A stretch of DNA of 64,000 bases, taken from the NCBI GenBank assembly GCA_043787975.1, contig JAYVUK010000016.1:45984-109983 (forward strand), written 5' to 3'. Position 1 is the first letter of the stretch, and every line of letters begins with the position of its first letter. Positions 9,601-18,687 of the stretch are shown here, piece by piece. The position numbers and the translations under genes are program-made. A model generated the notes under the pieces. It was given only the letters and a program-made list of their open reading frames with translations. It searched no databases and was not told where the DNA came from. This stretch comes from JAPLDA01 sp043787975 (GTDB lineage: Bacteria; Bacteroidota; Bacteroidia; AKYH767-A; 2013-40CM-41-45).

Positions 9601-12600
9601 CTGGTGTAGGAGTTACAACAAGCGGCGCACCAACTATTAAATTAGCTTGTGTGCTTGCACTTTGACATGTACCGCTTACGCAACGTGCATAGAACGGATA
9701 TGTACCAGCTGGAGAGTTGATTCCAGGATTATAAGGCGATCCTGTTGCCACCTGGGTTCCACCAACACTTGCATCATACCATGCAACGGTTGACACCGGT
9801 GCAGTAAAGTAATATTGTAACGTAGCAGTTGCAGGGAAAGCCGCATCAGGTCCTCCGGTGTTATCATTGAAAGACTCGCTATACGTAATGTTCACTGAAC
9901 CACCGGCAGGGTTTAACAAGTTCACAAGAGTAATTGAATCGGCAGCAGTACCACCACCACCGGTGATCCATGTTGTTCCACCGGTCCAGGTAGTCAATGT
10001 TGATCCCTGGAAGCAAGGCGATGTTCCGATAATTCCGGAACCGTTGAATGCAAGACGTATCTCACTTCCAAACGTACCCGTAACAACCTGTGTAATTCCG
10101 TTGATGATAAGATGTGCGCCAATAACGGTTACACCCGGAGGCGTTGCAGGAAGAGTGAATGTTGCGATGGTATTGATTCCAGGACATAATCCCTCATCAG
10201 AAGAAGGATTGGTTAAAGGAATCGTGATAGAACCTGATAATACACCACTCAAACAAGAAGCCGTTAAATTCTGTGCAGTCGTTGATCCACCAAGACACTG
10301 ATTGTAACCGGTCACTGTAGGAGCTGTAGGAATTGCATCTACCGTAATGGTCTGTGAAGCAGTTGCATTACATCCTAATGTAGTATATCCTGTAACGGTA
10401 TAGGTAGTTGTAGCAGAAGGGCTGGCATTTACAGGAGATCCTGTAGTTGCATCTAACCCTAAAGCAGGCGCCCATGTATAGTTACCTGATCCGCTCGCTG
10501 TAAGCTGAACTGATCCTGACACGCAATAACGTGCAGCAGCAGGTACCGGAGAAACAGTAATCACATCCGGAGCAACTACGCTAAATGTAAAGTTAGTACA
10601 ACCTGAAGAAGCACCAAATGTATTTCTTGGCTCAATTCTCCATGAATACGTACCTGACGTCAATGCACCTGTTGTGAAGGTAAGTCCAGCCTGTGCAGAA
10701 GAAATCAATGTAGCTGCCGGAGGGCCGCCAGCACTGAAATACACGTCGTAACTTGTTGCGCTGAAAGCAGCTGGCCAGCTTAGTGTAACCGGGCCTGTAC
10801 AAACAGTACTTCCTGTTGCAGGAGTTGTTGGAGCCGGGATACAAGGAGGAACGGCAGCATTGATACAAATATCAAATGTAGAACCGATTCCACCTGAACC
10901 TGCAGCGGCATCGTACACTCTCACGAAATACCTGTTTCCGACTACAAGACCACCGACAATTGCGCTTTCAGTAGCACCTGCTCCTGTAAGGTTACGGCAA
11001 AGAATGCTTGTTTTTGTACCGCAGTTTCCAGGAGATACTCCTGCATCCCAAACTTCAAATACGGGGTTGTAACCACCGTTTCCGGTTACTGTAATGGATG
11101 CGCTTGTATTGATCGCATCGAAACTGTACCATACATCATCATCGGCAATACCGTTGCAAGATACTTCGGCAGAAGCAGTAGCAGCGCTTGTTACAACACC
11201 GTTTATTGCATTCTGTGAACATACACCTGCGGTTACCGTTCCCGGTACGCAGGTAGAATTTGTTAAGTTAGTTAAGCGGATTGCTGTAGCACATTCGTCA
11301 TTCGCGGCTTTTGCAAATACGATGATACCAAATTCACCTGTTGGTCCCCAATCAGGACTTTCTATTGAAACAGTAGGAGCAGATGTGTAATTATTTCCAC
11401 CCGCACCAAGAGTAATTGAAGTTACAGCTCCTGCTCCGATATTTATATATGCCGAAGCATTTGAACCGCCACCACCTGAGAACGTCACACGTGATGAACT
11501 AGCAACTCCTAATGTACCACCTACGGTATAGTTTGAACCAGGATTTGTAATGGTAAATCCTGATACAGAAGTACCTGTTAAGATAGCAGTCGCAGTTGCA
11601 GTAGTTCCGGTCTGGTTATGATAAACACGCGCATAATACGTAGCCCCCGGAGATAAACCGGACATATTAGCCACCACCGTCAAACCTATTGTACCCAATT
11701 GGCACTGAGGAGTGGACAATGGTAAATAAGACGCATCTAAGATTTGTAATTTCGGAATATAACCTCCTGAAGCATAGATTTTAACCTGCATGCTAGGGTC
11801 ATTCGCAACAAACGAGAACCATACATCTTTCGAGTTTGGTAACGCATCGCACGTTGAAACATCCACTGAAGGAGTTGCATAACGGGTTGTAAAGAAGTTT
11901 GATGAATTGGTTGTATTGTTCCATGCAATGTTTGTAGGGAATGCCGTTAAAGCAGGCAACGGAATCGGGTTGAACGACTCATCGTTATCAGGAGCCGTAG
12001 GAACAGGAATAGAATAGCCACCATAAACTCCCGGTGTAAATTTGATTCTACTATGCGGATCCGGAGAAATTGCCAAACTATTCACACCTACGTTTGCAGC
12101 TGCAGTGGCAATGGTATCAAAAGCATTCTTATTTTCAAATTGCTGCGCAAAAACTTCACCTTTCTTTGGTGCTGCCGAAATAACCGCTCCGTTTAAACCA
12201 CATGAATAGGAATACCGGAGATTCACCGTACCGTTATACAACTGCATGTTGCCATAATTGTAAGCAATGCTGTTATCAGTTTCATCCAATACAATTTGGA
12301 AATAAAGCTCTGGCCCGAGATTTCCGAATGCAGTCATCTTCCACCATTCAGCAGTTATTTTTCTGCTACCAATAGGATCGGAAGAAATATAATAACGCAT
12401 CGCACTAGGGATCTGAGCTGTCGTATTCGGATTCGTAGTAAGGTCATCCCAAAACGCAGCAAGACAATTATTAAGTGTACCGCTTCCAATTTGGTTGAGC
12501 CAGGTTGAGTAGGTTGGAGAAGCAAAGAAGTTTTGCAAAATAACATATCCATTTGTACATGCTCTGAAACCGGTAACGGTAACTCCCTGGTATTGGAAAG

Positions 12601-15600
12601 TAGAAGAAGGTATTGTCACAACATTTGACACACCATCATCAGAACTTGCTATACCTGAATATACAAGCCCTGTTCCATCACCACCCTGCACAACGGGCAT
12701 GATTGAGTTAAAATTAACAGCATTGGATTTTGCAACACTGAATGACAACGGCGTTAGCGGAGTAAAACCCGTAGTTGCCCAGGCATAATAATCATCTCCT
12801 GTAGGAGCGATCGGACCCGGAGCAACTGTAGCGGTCGTCCTGGAACCTGGAGTAACGAGAGCACCCGCTGCTGCTGCCGTGCTTCTTACTGTCCATGGAC
12901 CTGTTGTTGCCGTACCATTGCAGGCGAATAATTTATCGTTATCTGAAGCCAATCCATCACTTGAATTAAAGTTCATCGTGATGGTCGGGTTGAGACCGAA
13001 TACAGACGCTCCGAAAGAACCTGCGTTAGCAACGGCTCTGAAACTTCGGTTACCAATTGGTGTACCTGAAGGAGAAACCGTTCCTGTCGGAGCAGCTGCA
13101 TCACTTACTGTAACCGTAGTAGTGGTGCTTCCGGTGGTAACCGCTGTAGGAGTGCTACCCGCAAACCATCCAAAAGTACCTGAAAAAGGAAAGCTAAACG
13201 TGCTTGCTCCTCCTCTTCCTATCACGGTCATGGAGCCATTTTTAATAAATGCATTTGACGCACCAAAAGTACTTGCTTGACCGGCATAGCCATTCCAGGA
13301 GAATTTCAAATTATTACCACCTAAATCCAGTACGTTACCCGGTGTATTCAAACTACCAAACAACACAAGCGGCGGTGGAGGGAAAGTACCAAATGCCGGA
13401 GGTGTATTTGTAGCTGTTGCTGAACCTATCAACGTCAGGTTACCATTTAAAATTAGTCCATTTCCATTACCATTTAAAAACAATGCATGCATCTTCCTGC
13501 TGGCAGGAATATAAGCATCATCTAATTGAGCAGGGGAAGTTGTTGCAGGAGCAAAAAAGTTAAGAATCAACTCGTAACCTGCAATACGTACCGATGGATT
13601 CGTTGCAATAGTGGTATAAGTACCTCCTGTTAGAGTTCCTGATCCGATACCAAAAGCACATGAAGGAGCAACCACATAACCGTAGCCGGAGTTCGTAATG
13701 TTAAAGCTTAATATCTGGCCAGTCGCCCCGATGACAGGAGTAGCCGCAGGGAAGCAGTTTGCAGGGAATGCAAGCGTCGCTGTTCCTGAACTAAATGCTA
13801 AGGTCGGAGGCGTGATGTATGTTTTTGTTACAGTCGTAGCCACATATACGGAAACAATCTTTCCTGAATTGACCGTAATGGTAAAATCAGTGCTTAACAA
13901 AGCTGTTGCGCCGGCAGGTTGAGTACCGCCAGTTACCGTAATTGTTGGTGCAGTAGTATAACCTGAGCCCGTGTTTGTAACTAAGTTCAATGCTGTAGGA
14001 GGTGAGAAACCAACCTGCGGGGCAATGGAGTAGTTATTACCGCCACCCGTAGTAAACAAGGCACCAACACCGGAACTATTTTGAGGATCCGCACTCAACG
14101 CATTTACACCTTGATCACTATTAATAGTAAGACCTCCTGTAACTGTACCTTCACCCGATTTTTGAATGAGCATCATACTGAACCCGGCAACACTATACGG
14201 AACTACAGCTGTAGCTGCCGCAGCCGATCCTGTAGCATTTGGAACAATTACAATTGCAGGACCTGTAGAAGAAGCATATCCTGTACCTGCGTTTAGCAAG
14301 TTTGCGCTACGCACTGTTGAGGTAGCAGCATCCCAATTTACTGAAATCTGTGCTGGCGTACCTACATAACGGAAACTACCAACAACTCCTGATACATGAG
14401 TAGGAGGGGCAATTCCTTGTGCAGTTGTAAGGACAGCAGTATATAAGTTACCTCCGTAAAAATATTGTGTTCCTACGGTTAGTGCAGTCGTAATGTACGG
14501 ATTGCCAATTGTACCGGCAGGCCCTACCCATAAAAATACCGCTGTACCACCTGTAGCGGTAGCTGTACCACTGGTGTGGGTCGGAGCGGAAGTACCCGAA
14601 GTACCTGCAGTAGAACATACATAAATATCTGTTGTAGTTGTACGCACGTTACCTATCGCCAATGAAACACTTGGTACCCAAAGAGCGGAACCCGCACAAG
14701 AAGGAATAGGAGCAACGGTATAACCACCACCCATATTTGTAACGACAACATTAGCAACCATGATATTGAGCGGGCGACCAAAAATTAAGGCCGTATTATC
14801 AAATTTTAACAAGCCATTGGTGTTTAAAGAACCTGCTGTTTGAGTTTCCTGTTGAGAAATTGTTAATGGCGTAGATGTATTGATTACGTTATTTCCTGAA
14901 AACGAAGTAAAACCTTTGATAATACCCCTTGTTCCATCACCTTCAAAGGTACCGGTTCCGTCAAGCGTGGAAGCAGTACCGTTAAATGTTAAAAAACCGA
15001 TTGCATAATTCACATACCCATTGTTAGTAAAATTACCGGCTACGTTCACTGTTGGACCCGCCAAAGCAGTTGTATATGGTAAAAATTTACCACCTGCATT
15101 GATTAATACGTTACCGGACATTGATAAAGTGTTTGTGTTGGTAGCATTCCACTGAAGTTGACCGCTAACAGTAAGATTAGTCACATTCGCAACCTGATCA
15201 ACCGTTACAGTTGAACCTGCAGAAATAACAACATTGTCAGTAATTGCAGGCACCGCACCACCCCATGTAGCAGGACTGCTCCATAATCCACCAAGTGCAA
15301 TAGAACTTACGAAAGCAGGTGTGGTTTGTGTCCCTGAAACAAAAGTCCCAAAATAAAGAGGACCTCCGCTACATAAACTATTCATAGAATATACATAGAA
15401 ATCGTATGTCGTAGACAACGTCAAACCTGTAGCATTAAATGAAGTGGCAGCGCCAGTCGAAACAACAGTTCCCCCATCACCTCCAATATTTCCACCTATT
15501 GAATAAGAAGTTCCATTAACAGGAGTATTATGAGCAGCTCCGGTTGCGTATCTTACCGTTAAATAACTATCTGAACCCGGAGCAGCAGTAAATGAAACTC

Positions 15601-16471
15601 CAATAATAGAAGGTGAAATAGCAGTCAACACCAAAGCCGAAACAGGATTAGTTGGGGCACCACAAGGAGCAACAATAGAAACCTGACCTCTTGCACCGGC
15701 GCCGCCGGTAGGAGTAGTTGAACTTACCCAACCCTGACCACCAGAACCACCACCACCCGGAGCAATACCCGGTTGACCAGCAGCATCAAGACCTAAACCA
15801 CAAGAAGCGGTAACTCCGCCATTACCTCCAGGAAAAGCACCACTTCCACCAGTACCTATTGTTCCGGGACAAGCAATATTAGGAGTTGTTCCATTTGCAG
15901 CAGAACCTGCTGCTCCTCCACCTTTACCACTTACACCAGCAGAAGTAGTACCCGTAGTTATACCTGCACTACCCGCACCACCTGAAAATAAAGTTGTTCC
16001 AACAGTACCGGCACCAGCTGCGCCTCCTGCAACTGTTCCACAAGCACTGCCACCTAAACCAGCACCTCCACCTGTCGCAGTTAATGTTCCGGCAGGACCC
16101 GTAAATGTTGTAGTACCTCCAGCACCTCCATTTCCAAGAACCGCTCCAGCAGTACCACCGGCACCAATTGTCACTGTATATGTTTCACCGGGAATAACAG
16201 TAAACGTACTGGAAGCAAGACCTCCACCGCCACCGCCGCTACCCTCACCCTGAGCAGAGCAAGAAGGAGAGCCACCACCAGCACCACCACCTCCACCCCA
16301 GGCGTAAACGGTAATAGAGGTTACACCAGCAGGCACTGTATAAACGCCGGATGTAGTAAACGTTAATTGAGCAAACGAACTCGTGGTCCAAAGTCCTGTT
16401 ACGAACAAAAGACAAATCAACAGGCGACTGAACCTTGTTGATGCTCCCATAGTGTAATTGTTGTTTTTCAT
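6629..16471 (-). CDS. Giant secreted mosaic surface protein with C-terminal dockerin-like pair (3280 aa)
   Basis: The start at 16471 (MKNNNYTMGAST) gives a signal peptide ending SSFAQ; the open frame extends 33 codons further into likely leader DNA. The order is as follows. Residues ~37-280 are extremely Gly-rich (VTVYAWGGGGG type). A fibronectin III-like domain follows. Then comes a long beta-rich stretch beginning with a G8-like motif (TWGGAVPAITDNVVI). Two blocks of the DVWFSF/DVWYSF pre-peptidase-like type lie near the middle. After another FN3, many CHU-type Ig-like modules (TTTYTVTG...GCTSTASITV) follow, with a GEVED-like domain (VAVFMDYNTNG) near residue 2900. Residues 3219-3280 are a dockerin-like pair. 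There is no T9SS sorting domain at the end, unlike its neighbour at 2122. In the first dockerin loop the usual Gly is Glu (DINQDEN). It is likely an adhesin or matrix protein. Confidence 0.85.
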   Translation of the reverse strand: MKNNNYTMGASTRFSRLLICLLFVTGLWTTSSFAQLTFTTSGVYTVPAGVTSITVYAWGGGGGAGGGSPSCSAQGEGSGGGGGGLASSTFTVIPGETYTVTIGAGGTAGAVLGNGGAGGTTTFTGPAGTLTATGGGAGLGGSACGTVAGGAAGAGTVGTTLFSGGAGSAGITTGTTSAGVSGKGGGAAGSAANGTTPNIACPGTIGTGGSGAFPGGNGGVTASCGLGLDAAGQPGIAPGGGGSGGQGWVSSTTPTGGAGARGQVSIVAPCGAPTNPVSALVLTAISPSIIGVSFTAAPGSDSYLTVRYATGAAHNTPVNGTSYSIGGNIGGDGGTVVSTGAATSFNATGLTLSTTYDFYVYSMNSLCSGGPLYFGTFVSGTQTTPAFVSSIALGGLWSSPATWGGAVPAITDNVVISAGSTVTVDQVANVTNLTVSGQLQWNATNTNTLSMSGNVLINAGGKFLPYTTALAGPTVNVAGNFTNNGYVNYAIGFLTFNGTASTLDGTGTFEGDGTRGIIKGFTSFSGNNVINTSTPLTISQQETQTAGSLNTNGLLKFDNTALIFGRPLNIMVANVVVTNMGGGYTVAPIPSCAGSALWVPSVSLAIGNVRTTTTDIYVCSTAGTSGTSAPTHTSGTATATGGTAVFLWVGPAGTIGNPYITTALTVGTQYFYGGNLYTAVLTTAQGIAPPTHVSGVVGSFRYVGTPAQISVNWDAATSTVRSANLLNAGTGYASSTGPAIVIVPNATGSAAAATAVVPYSVAGFSMMLIQKSGEGTVTGGLTINSDQGVNALSADPQNSSGVGALFTTGGGNNYSIAPQVGFSPPTALNLVTNTGSGYTTAPTITVTGGTQPAGATALLSTDFTITVNSGKIVSVYVATTVTKTYITPPTLAFSSGTATLAFPANCFPAATPVIGATGQILSFNITNSGYGYVVAPSCAFGIGSGTLTGGTYTTIATNPSVRIAGYELILNFFAPATTSPAQLDDAYIPASRKMHALFLNGNGNGLILNGNLTLIGSATATNTPPAFGTFPPPPLVLFGSLNTPGNVLDLGGNNLKFSWNGYAGQASTFGASNAFIKNGSMTVIGRGGASTFSFPFSGTFGWFAGSTPTAVTTGSTTTTVTVSDAAAPTGTVSPSGTPIGNRSFRAVANAGSFGASVFGLNPTITMNFNSSDGLASDNDKLFACNGTATTGPWTVRSTAAAAGALVTPGSRTTATVAPGPIAPTGDDYYAWATTGFTPLTPLSFSVAKSNAVNFNSIMPVVQGGDGTGLVYSGIASSDDGVSNVVTIPSSTFQYQGVTVTGFRACTNGYVILQNFFASPTYSTWLNQIGSGTLNNCLAAFWDDLTTNPNTTAQIPSAMRYYISSDPIGSRKITAEWWKMTAFGNLGPELYFQIVLDETDNSIAYNYGNMQLYNGTVNLRYSYSCGLNGAVISAAPKKGEVFAQQFENKNAFDTIATAAANVGVNSLAISPDPHSRIKFTPGVYGGYSIPVPTAPDNDESFNPIPLPALTAFPTNIAWNNTTNSSNFFTTRYATPSVDVSTCDALPNSKDVWFSFVANDPSMQVKIYASGGYIPKLQILDASYLPLSTPQCQLGTIGLTVVANMSGLSPGATYYARVYHNQTGTTATATAILTGTSVSGFTITNPGSNYTVGGTLGVASSSRVTFSGGGGSNASAYINIGAGAVTSITLGAGGNNYTSAPTVSIESPDWGPTGEFGIIVFAKAANDECATAIRLTNLTNSTCVPGTVTAGVCSQNAINGVVTSAATASAEVSCNGIADDDVWYSFDAINTSASITVTGNGGYNPVFEVWDAGVSPGNCGTKTSILCRNLTGAGATESAIVGGLVVGNRYFVRVYDAAAGSGGIGSTFDICINAAVPPCIPAPTTPATGSTVCTGPVTLSWPAAFSATSYDVYFSAGGPPAATLISSAQAGLTFTTGALTSGTYSWRIEPRNTFGASSGCTNFTFSVVAPDVITVSPVPAAARYCVSGSVQLTASGSGNYTWAPALGLDATTGSPVNASPSATTTYTVTGYTTLGCNATASQTITVDAIPTAPTVTGYNQCLGGSTTAQNLTASCLSGVLSGSITIPLTNPSSDEGLCPGINTIATFTLPATPPGVTVIGAHLIINGITQVVTGTFGSEIRLAFNGSGIIGTSPCFQGSTLTTWTGGTTWITGGGGTAADSITLVNLLNPAGGSVNITYSESFNDNTGGPDAAFPATATLQYYFTAPVSTVAWYDASVGGTQVATGSPYNPGINSPAGTYPFYARCVSGTCQSASTQANLIVGAPLVVTPTPVPSGTVCPGSSVTITAGVAGGGLPYSYSWSTGATTTSITVNPLVTTPYTVTVSDGCGNTTTATATINVFPGTAVSVTQSGQICNGIGSIQLTGSGADTYAWTPALGLSSTSISNPVATPVATTTYTVTGTTTATGCTSTASITVISGLSSNVTATATNLSVCAGSTTTLGASVQTNVSYSGSFTTLVTPTLAQCQAWDAFCTALVPASYQSVTISGTFDAIGRTATTPANAQTLANALHNHVTTSVTDGAFVWMVGNTCGSLNGACQGSLPMELSADGTTCTCTTPGYNIRPAIGVNNWGGVNTASCGGPSQTINVTFAVPSGANLYSWSPAAGLSNSTIANPVATVNTTTTYTVTVTNAQGCTSTSSITITVGAPLTVTSTVNNPTICFGSTISLNGTATGGGAPYTSYTWTDGIGGPVVGTGVPLVISPPVGLHNYYLVVTDNCSPQATATSAPGLSVTVNPAPTVTITADESLPLLLCGSGSVHLHGHGATDYVWSPGTGLNTSTVADVIATPITTTTYTVSGTTSGCSSTASITVTYSPAVLLDGVTATPQTGCAPLTSQLQGTFHSNANPAYCLPSYASFDGTDFTDTVKIKDATGATVLWSYNTLFTPLPGYNDQTALPTITLTAGTTYQIYLHDNPGFTENVAVFMDYNTNGTLTDALETILPSTAVPSGGNVTVTFTVPPGAYNGPVRLRTALRFSTAASACNVGGFGVTNDFTMTIAGGVNNPAFVFTYAWSPASNLSSTSIANPVATGLTAGPHVYTVIATNGAGCTATGSVTITPTPCGGGAVVNVKAYFEGYYHSDWGRMDSTLFDLSIPGATNLMCDTVIVELHAATGAPGSGIPALIDSYKAVIGTNGQVTGSCSVAAIGTPYYIAVRHRSAIWTWSTNPVTLAAITNYDFTTAQNQAYQDNQILYGTKWCFYMGDINQDENVALDDFSIWDLDNSNFAFGYNPTDLNGDGNTALDDFSIWDANNANFVFSAHPIF
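6641..6830 (-). repeat. Dockerin-like coding segment duplicated at 6204-6395
   Basis: The 3' end of the giant gene and the body of the small gene align along about 190 bp. The encoded proteins share the text from NFAFGYNPTDLNGDG to DANNANFV, differing at scattered, mostly silent positions. The duplication is therefore not recent. Confidence 0.85.
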
Positions 16472-16916
16472 GTTGGTTGAATTTAAGTTATTGTTTCTAT
16501 TGTTTGTTTTTATTTTATTTGGCAGGGTATATAAAAGAAAAATGCATCGCCGCACAAAGTGCCACAACACATTTTAAAGAAGACAAAGCCGTTAAATAAT
16601 CAGTGTAAAATTTCACGCAAGTTATACTGTTTAAGTTAAGCTACTTTTTATTTTTATCGGGAATTCCCTTTTGTTGATACTAAAGAGAATGTAAATATGA
16701 ATGTAATTTTTAATAAATCCAAATTTTTTTTTCAACAATTCACCCGCATCTGTTAAACACTTTCACAAAACCTTCATTGAATTGCGGGATAATGATAGAA
16801 AGAAACATTTGTCTTCGCAAATTATTTCTATACTTTTTCTTAACATTTTGGTGAACGAGATGATTTCTATGGTGAACAGAACTTGATTGCATGTTTACCG
16901 TTGTTGTTTATGTATA
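16472..16916. other. 445-bp AT-rich intergenic region, no gene seen
   Basis: This stretch separates the end of the wzi-like gene from the giant surface protein gene. It is AT-rich and holds the leader, and presumably the promoter, of the 3280-residue protein. I find no exact TAnnTTTG box on the minus strand, no convincing small ORF and no strong terminator hairpin for the polysaccharide operon. Confidence 0.5.
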
Positions 16917-18584
16917 TCAAAAGCCGATGTTCGCGCCTACACTAATTGTTGTTCTTTTTCCCCTGAAGTAAGGTTGCGTATACGTATTCACATCCACTCC
17001 GTGATGATCGGAGATAATAACTCCTGCATTGATGTAACAATCGTTGATCAACTGATACTGCGCTTTCACGCTAAGCTCTTTCGCTTCCCAATACACATAT
17101 TGGATAAACGGATCTCCCTTGCCACTGCCGGAACCGGGAATGGTTGTATAGGGATATTCGTATCCTTTTTGTGCAATGCTCCAGGAAATTTCTGTGGTTA
17201 ATTTAGCCAATGGTTTATACCCGGCACTGAAAAAAATTTCCTGTGCATTATCACCGAGGTAATGACCCAGGTTGTAAAGGTTGGATGAAAACGCTGATGT
17301 GCTTACATAATGACGATACGTGATAGGGTTGGTGCGTGTGTATTCGGCTGTTAGAAATAAATTATCAACCATGAAGTTACTCAACCTCCCTCCTATTTTT
17401 CCACTGATAAAATTCGATTGCGTTTTTGAATCGAACAGGTTGCCGAACGAAATTTCATCAATGAAAAAAGACGTGTAGAGATGTATGTTTTTCAGTTGTC
17501 TTGAACTGATGTTAAAAAACATCTGTGAATTTTCTCCCAACCAATTGCTGCCTGCTCCGCTGAGTGTATGATCGACCGATTTATAAAAGAAGAATGGAAC
17601 GAGGTAGGCAGGTTGTACCGCTTTATCACTATAGATAATCGAGTTCCCGATGGAAACATCGAAGTGTTTCCACGGAGTTAACGTAAGCATGTTTGCCGCG
17701 AGGTATTTTGGATGAAATACCAGCCGGTAACCGGGATAATTAAAGTAACTGTTTGAACTGTCAATCACCTGTGATACCAGCCAACCGTGCACATAATTAA
17801 AATCAAGCCAGCTCACAGGATGTAAATGCAACCGAAGCTGCGTGAACGAAGGCGCATGTCCAGAAAAAATATTAGCGCCGTGTTCATTGTCGCCCCATAC
17901 AAAATGATCCTTGATAAGGCCCACACTTCCCCAACTCCAGGCATACGTCAATCCACCGCGCATCTCACTGTAATCGCCTTGCAGGGTTACACCATCAACT
18001 TTGTAATCCGCTCCGGGAAATTGATTGAGATACGACGGAGATGCGAGACGTTTGTTCTCGTGGTTATCGCGAAGGCTTGCATAGAAGCCGAAATTTTTCC
18101 CGATGTAGGCAAACATTTCCGCACCATTCCAGCGATGATACATGGCATGAATGGTATCATTCGAAAACACATTCACGCCAAGAATGGGATTGAATGAAAG
18201 TGTAAACAGGGAATCCTTGTAATAGAAAAGATCACGGCGCTTCTTAAAATTTTTATCCGGCTTTAATTCTTTGTTGTAATCTTCTAGGTAAAACTCAACT
18301 TCCTTTTTCTGGCGATCGTTCAGCAATTCTTTTTTTGATTCGGCTTCATGGAGCTTTTCCGCAATCAACATTCTTGAATAAGGTTTGATGGCCGTATTGA
18401 GTGTCACGATTTGTGCATTGGCAAGTTCATCGAGAAAATCATACACGTCCGTGTTGCTGACATGCTGGTAGACTTCCTGGGAATAGGAATTGGCGGAAAG
18501 AAAGAAAATGATGGGAACTATAGAAATCAGAAATCGGAAATCAGAAATCGGAAGTCGGAAAATGGATTTTAAAAATGTATTCAA
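16917..18584 (-). CDS. Capsule assembly Wzi family outer-membrane protein
   Basis: This 555-residue protein has a signal peptide (to NSYSQ), a helical N-terminal part with an amphipathic SRMLIAEKLHEAESKKEL segment, and then about 400 residues of alternating amphipathic strands ending in a C-terminal aromatic (GANIGF), as in an outer-membrane beta-barrel. The arrangement and texts such as GFYASLRDNHEN and HFVWGDNEHG match the Bacteroidota Wzi-like proteins that mark polysaccharide loci. In Escherichia coli, Wzi is an outer-membrane lectin needed to attach capsule to the cell. It is the last gene of the polysaccharide block here, which supports a surface-attachment role. The signal peptide is partly encoded by a patterned repeat (18523-18560), so the exact N-terminus is uncertain. 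Confidence 0.8.
   Translation of the reverse strand: MNTFLKSIFRLPISDFRFLISIVPIIFFLSANSYSQEVYQHVSNTDVYDFLDELANAQIVTLNTAIKPYSRMLIAEKLHEAESKKELLNDRQKKEVEFYLEDYNKELKPDKNFKKRRDLFYYKDSLFTLSFNPILGVNVFSNDTIHAMYHRWNGAEMFAYIGKNFGFYASLRDNHENKRLASPSYLNQFPGADYKVDGVTLQGDYSEMRGGLTYAWSWGSVGLIKDHFVWGDNEHGANIFSGHAPSFTQLRLHLHPVSWLDFNYVHGWLVSQVIDSSNSYFNYPGYRLVFHPKYLAANMLTLTPWKHFDVSIGNSIIYSDKAVQPAYLVPFFFYKSVDHTLSGAGSNWLGENSQMFFNISSRQLKNIHLYTSFFIDEISFGNLFDSKTQSNFISGKIGGRLSNFMVDNLFLTAEYTRTNPITYRHYVSTSAFSSNLYNLGHYLGDNAQEIFFSAGYKPLAKLTTEISWSIAQKGYEYPYTTIPGSGSGKGDPFIQYVYWEAKELSVKAQYQLINDCYINAGVIISDHHGVDVNTYTQPYFRGKRTTISVGANIGF
18523..18560. repeat. Patterned AGAAATC(A/G)GAAATCGG repeat inside the wzi signal peptide region
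   Basis: Units of about 7-8 bp (AGAAATC, GGAAATC, GGAAGTC) are repeated five times. In translation they give the ISDFRFLIS part of the signal peptide. Such patterned noise is common between Bacteroidota genes and here seems to have been drawn into the coding region. Confidence 0.5.
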
Positions 18585-18687
18585 ACGCTTTTTAGTTTTG
18601 ACAGGAAGGAGAAACTACGACGAGAATTTGGGTTCCGAAAGATAACTTTAAATGGAGCAAAAATAAAAATACACTCCTGAAAATAAT

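Noticed and set aside
18658..18665. Minus-strand TATTTTTG as a separate promoter for the wzi-like gene
   Set aside because: It matches the loose -7 consensus, but in a run of A/T where matches are expected by chance, and no -33 element is present.
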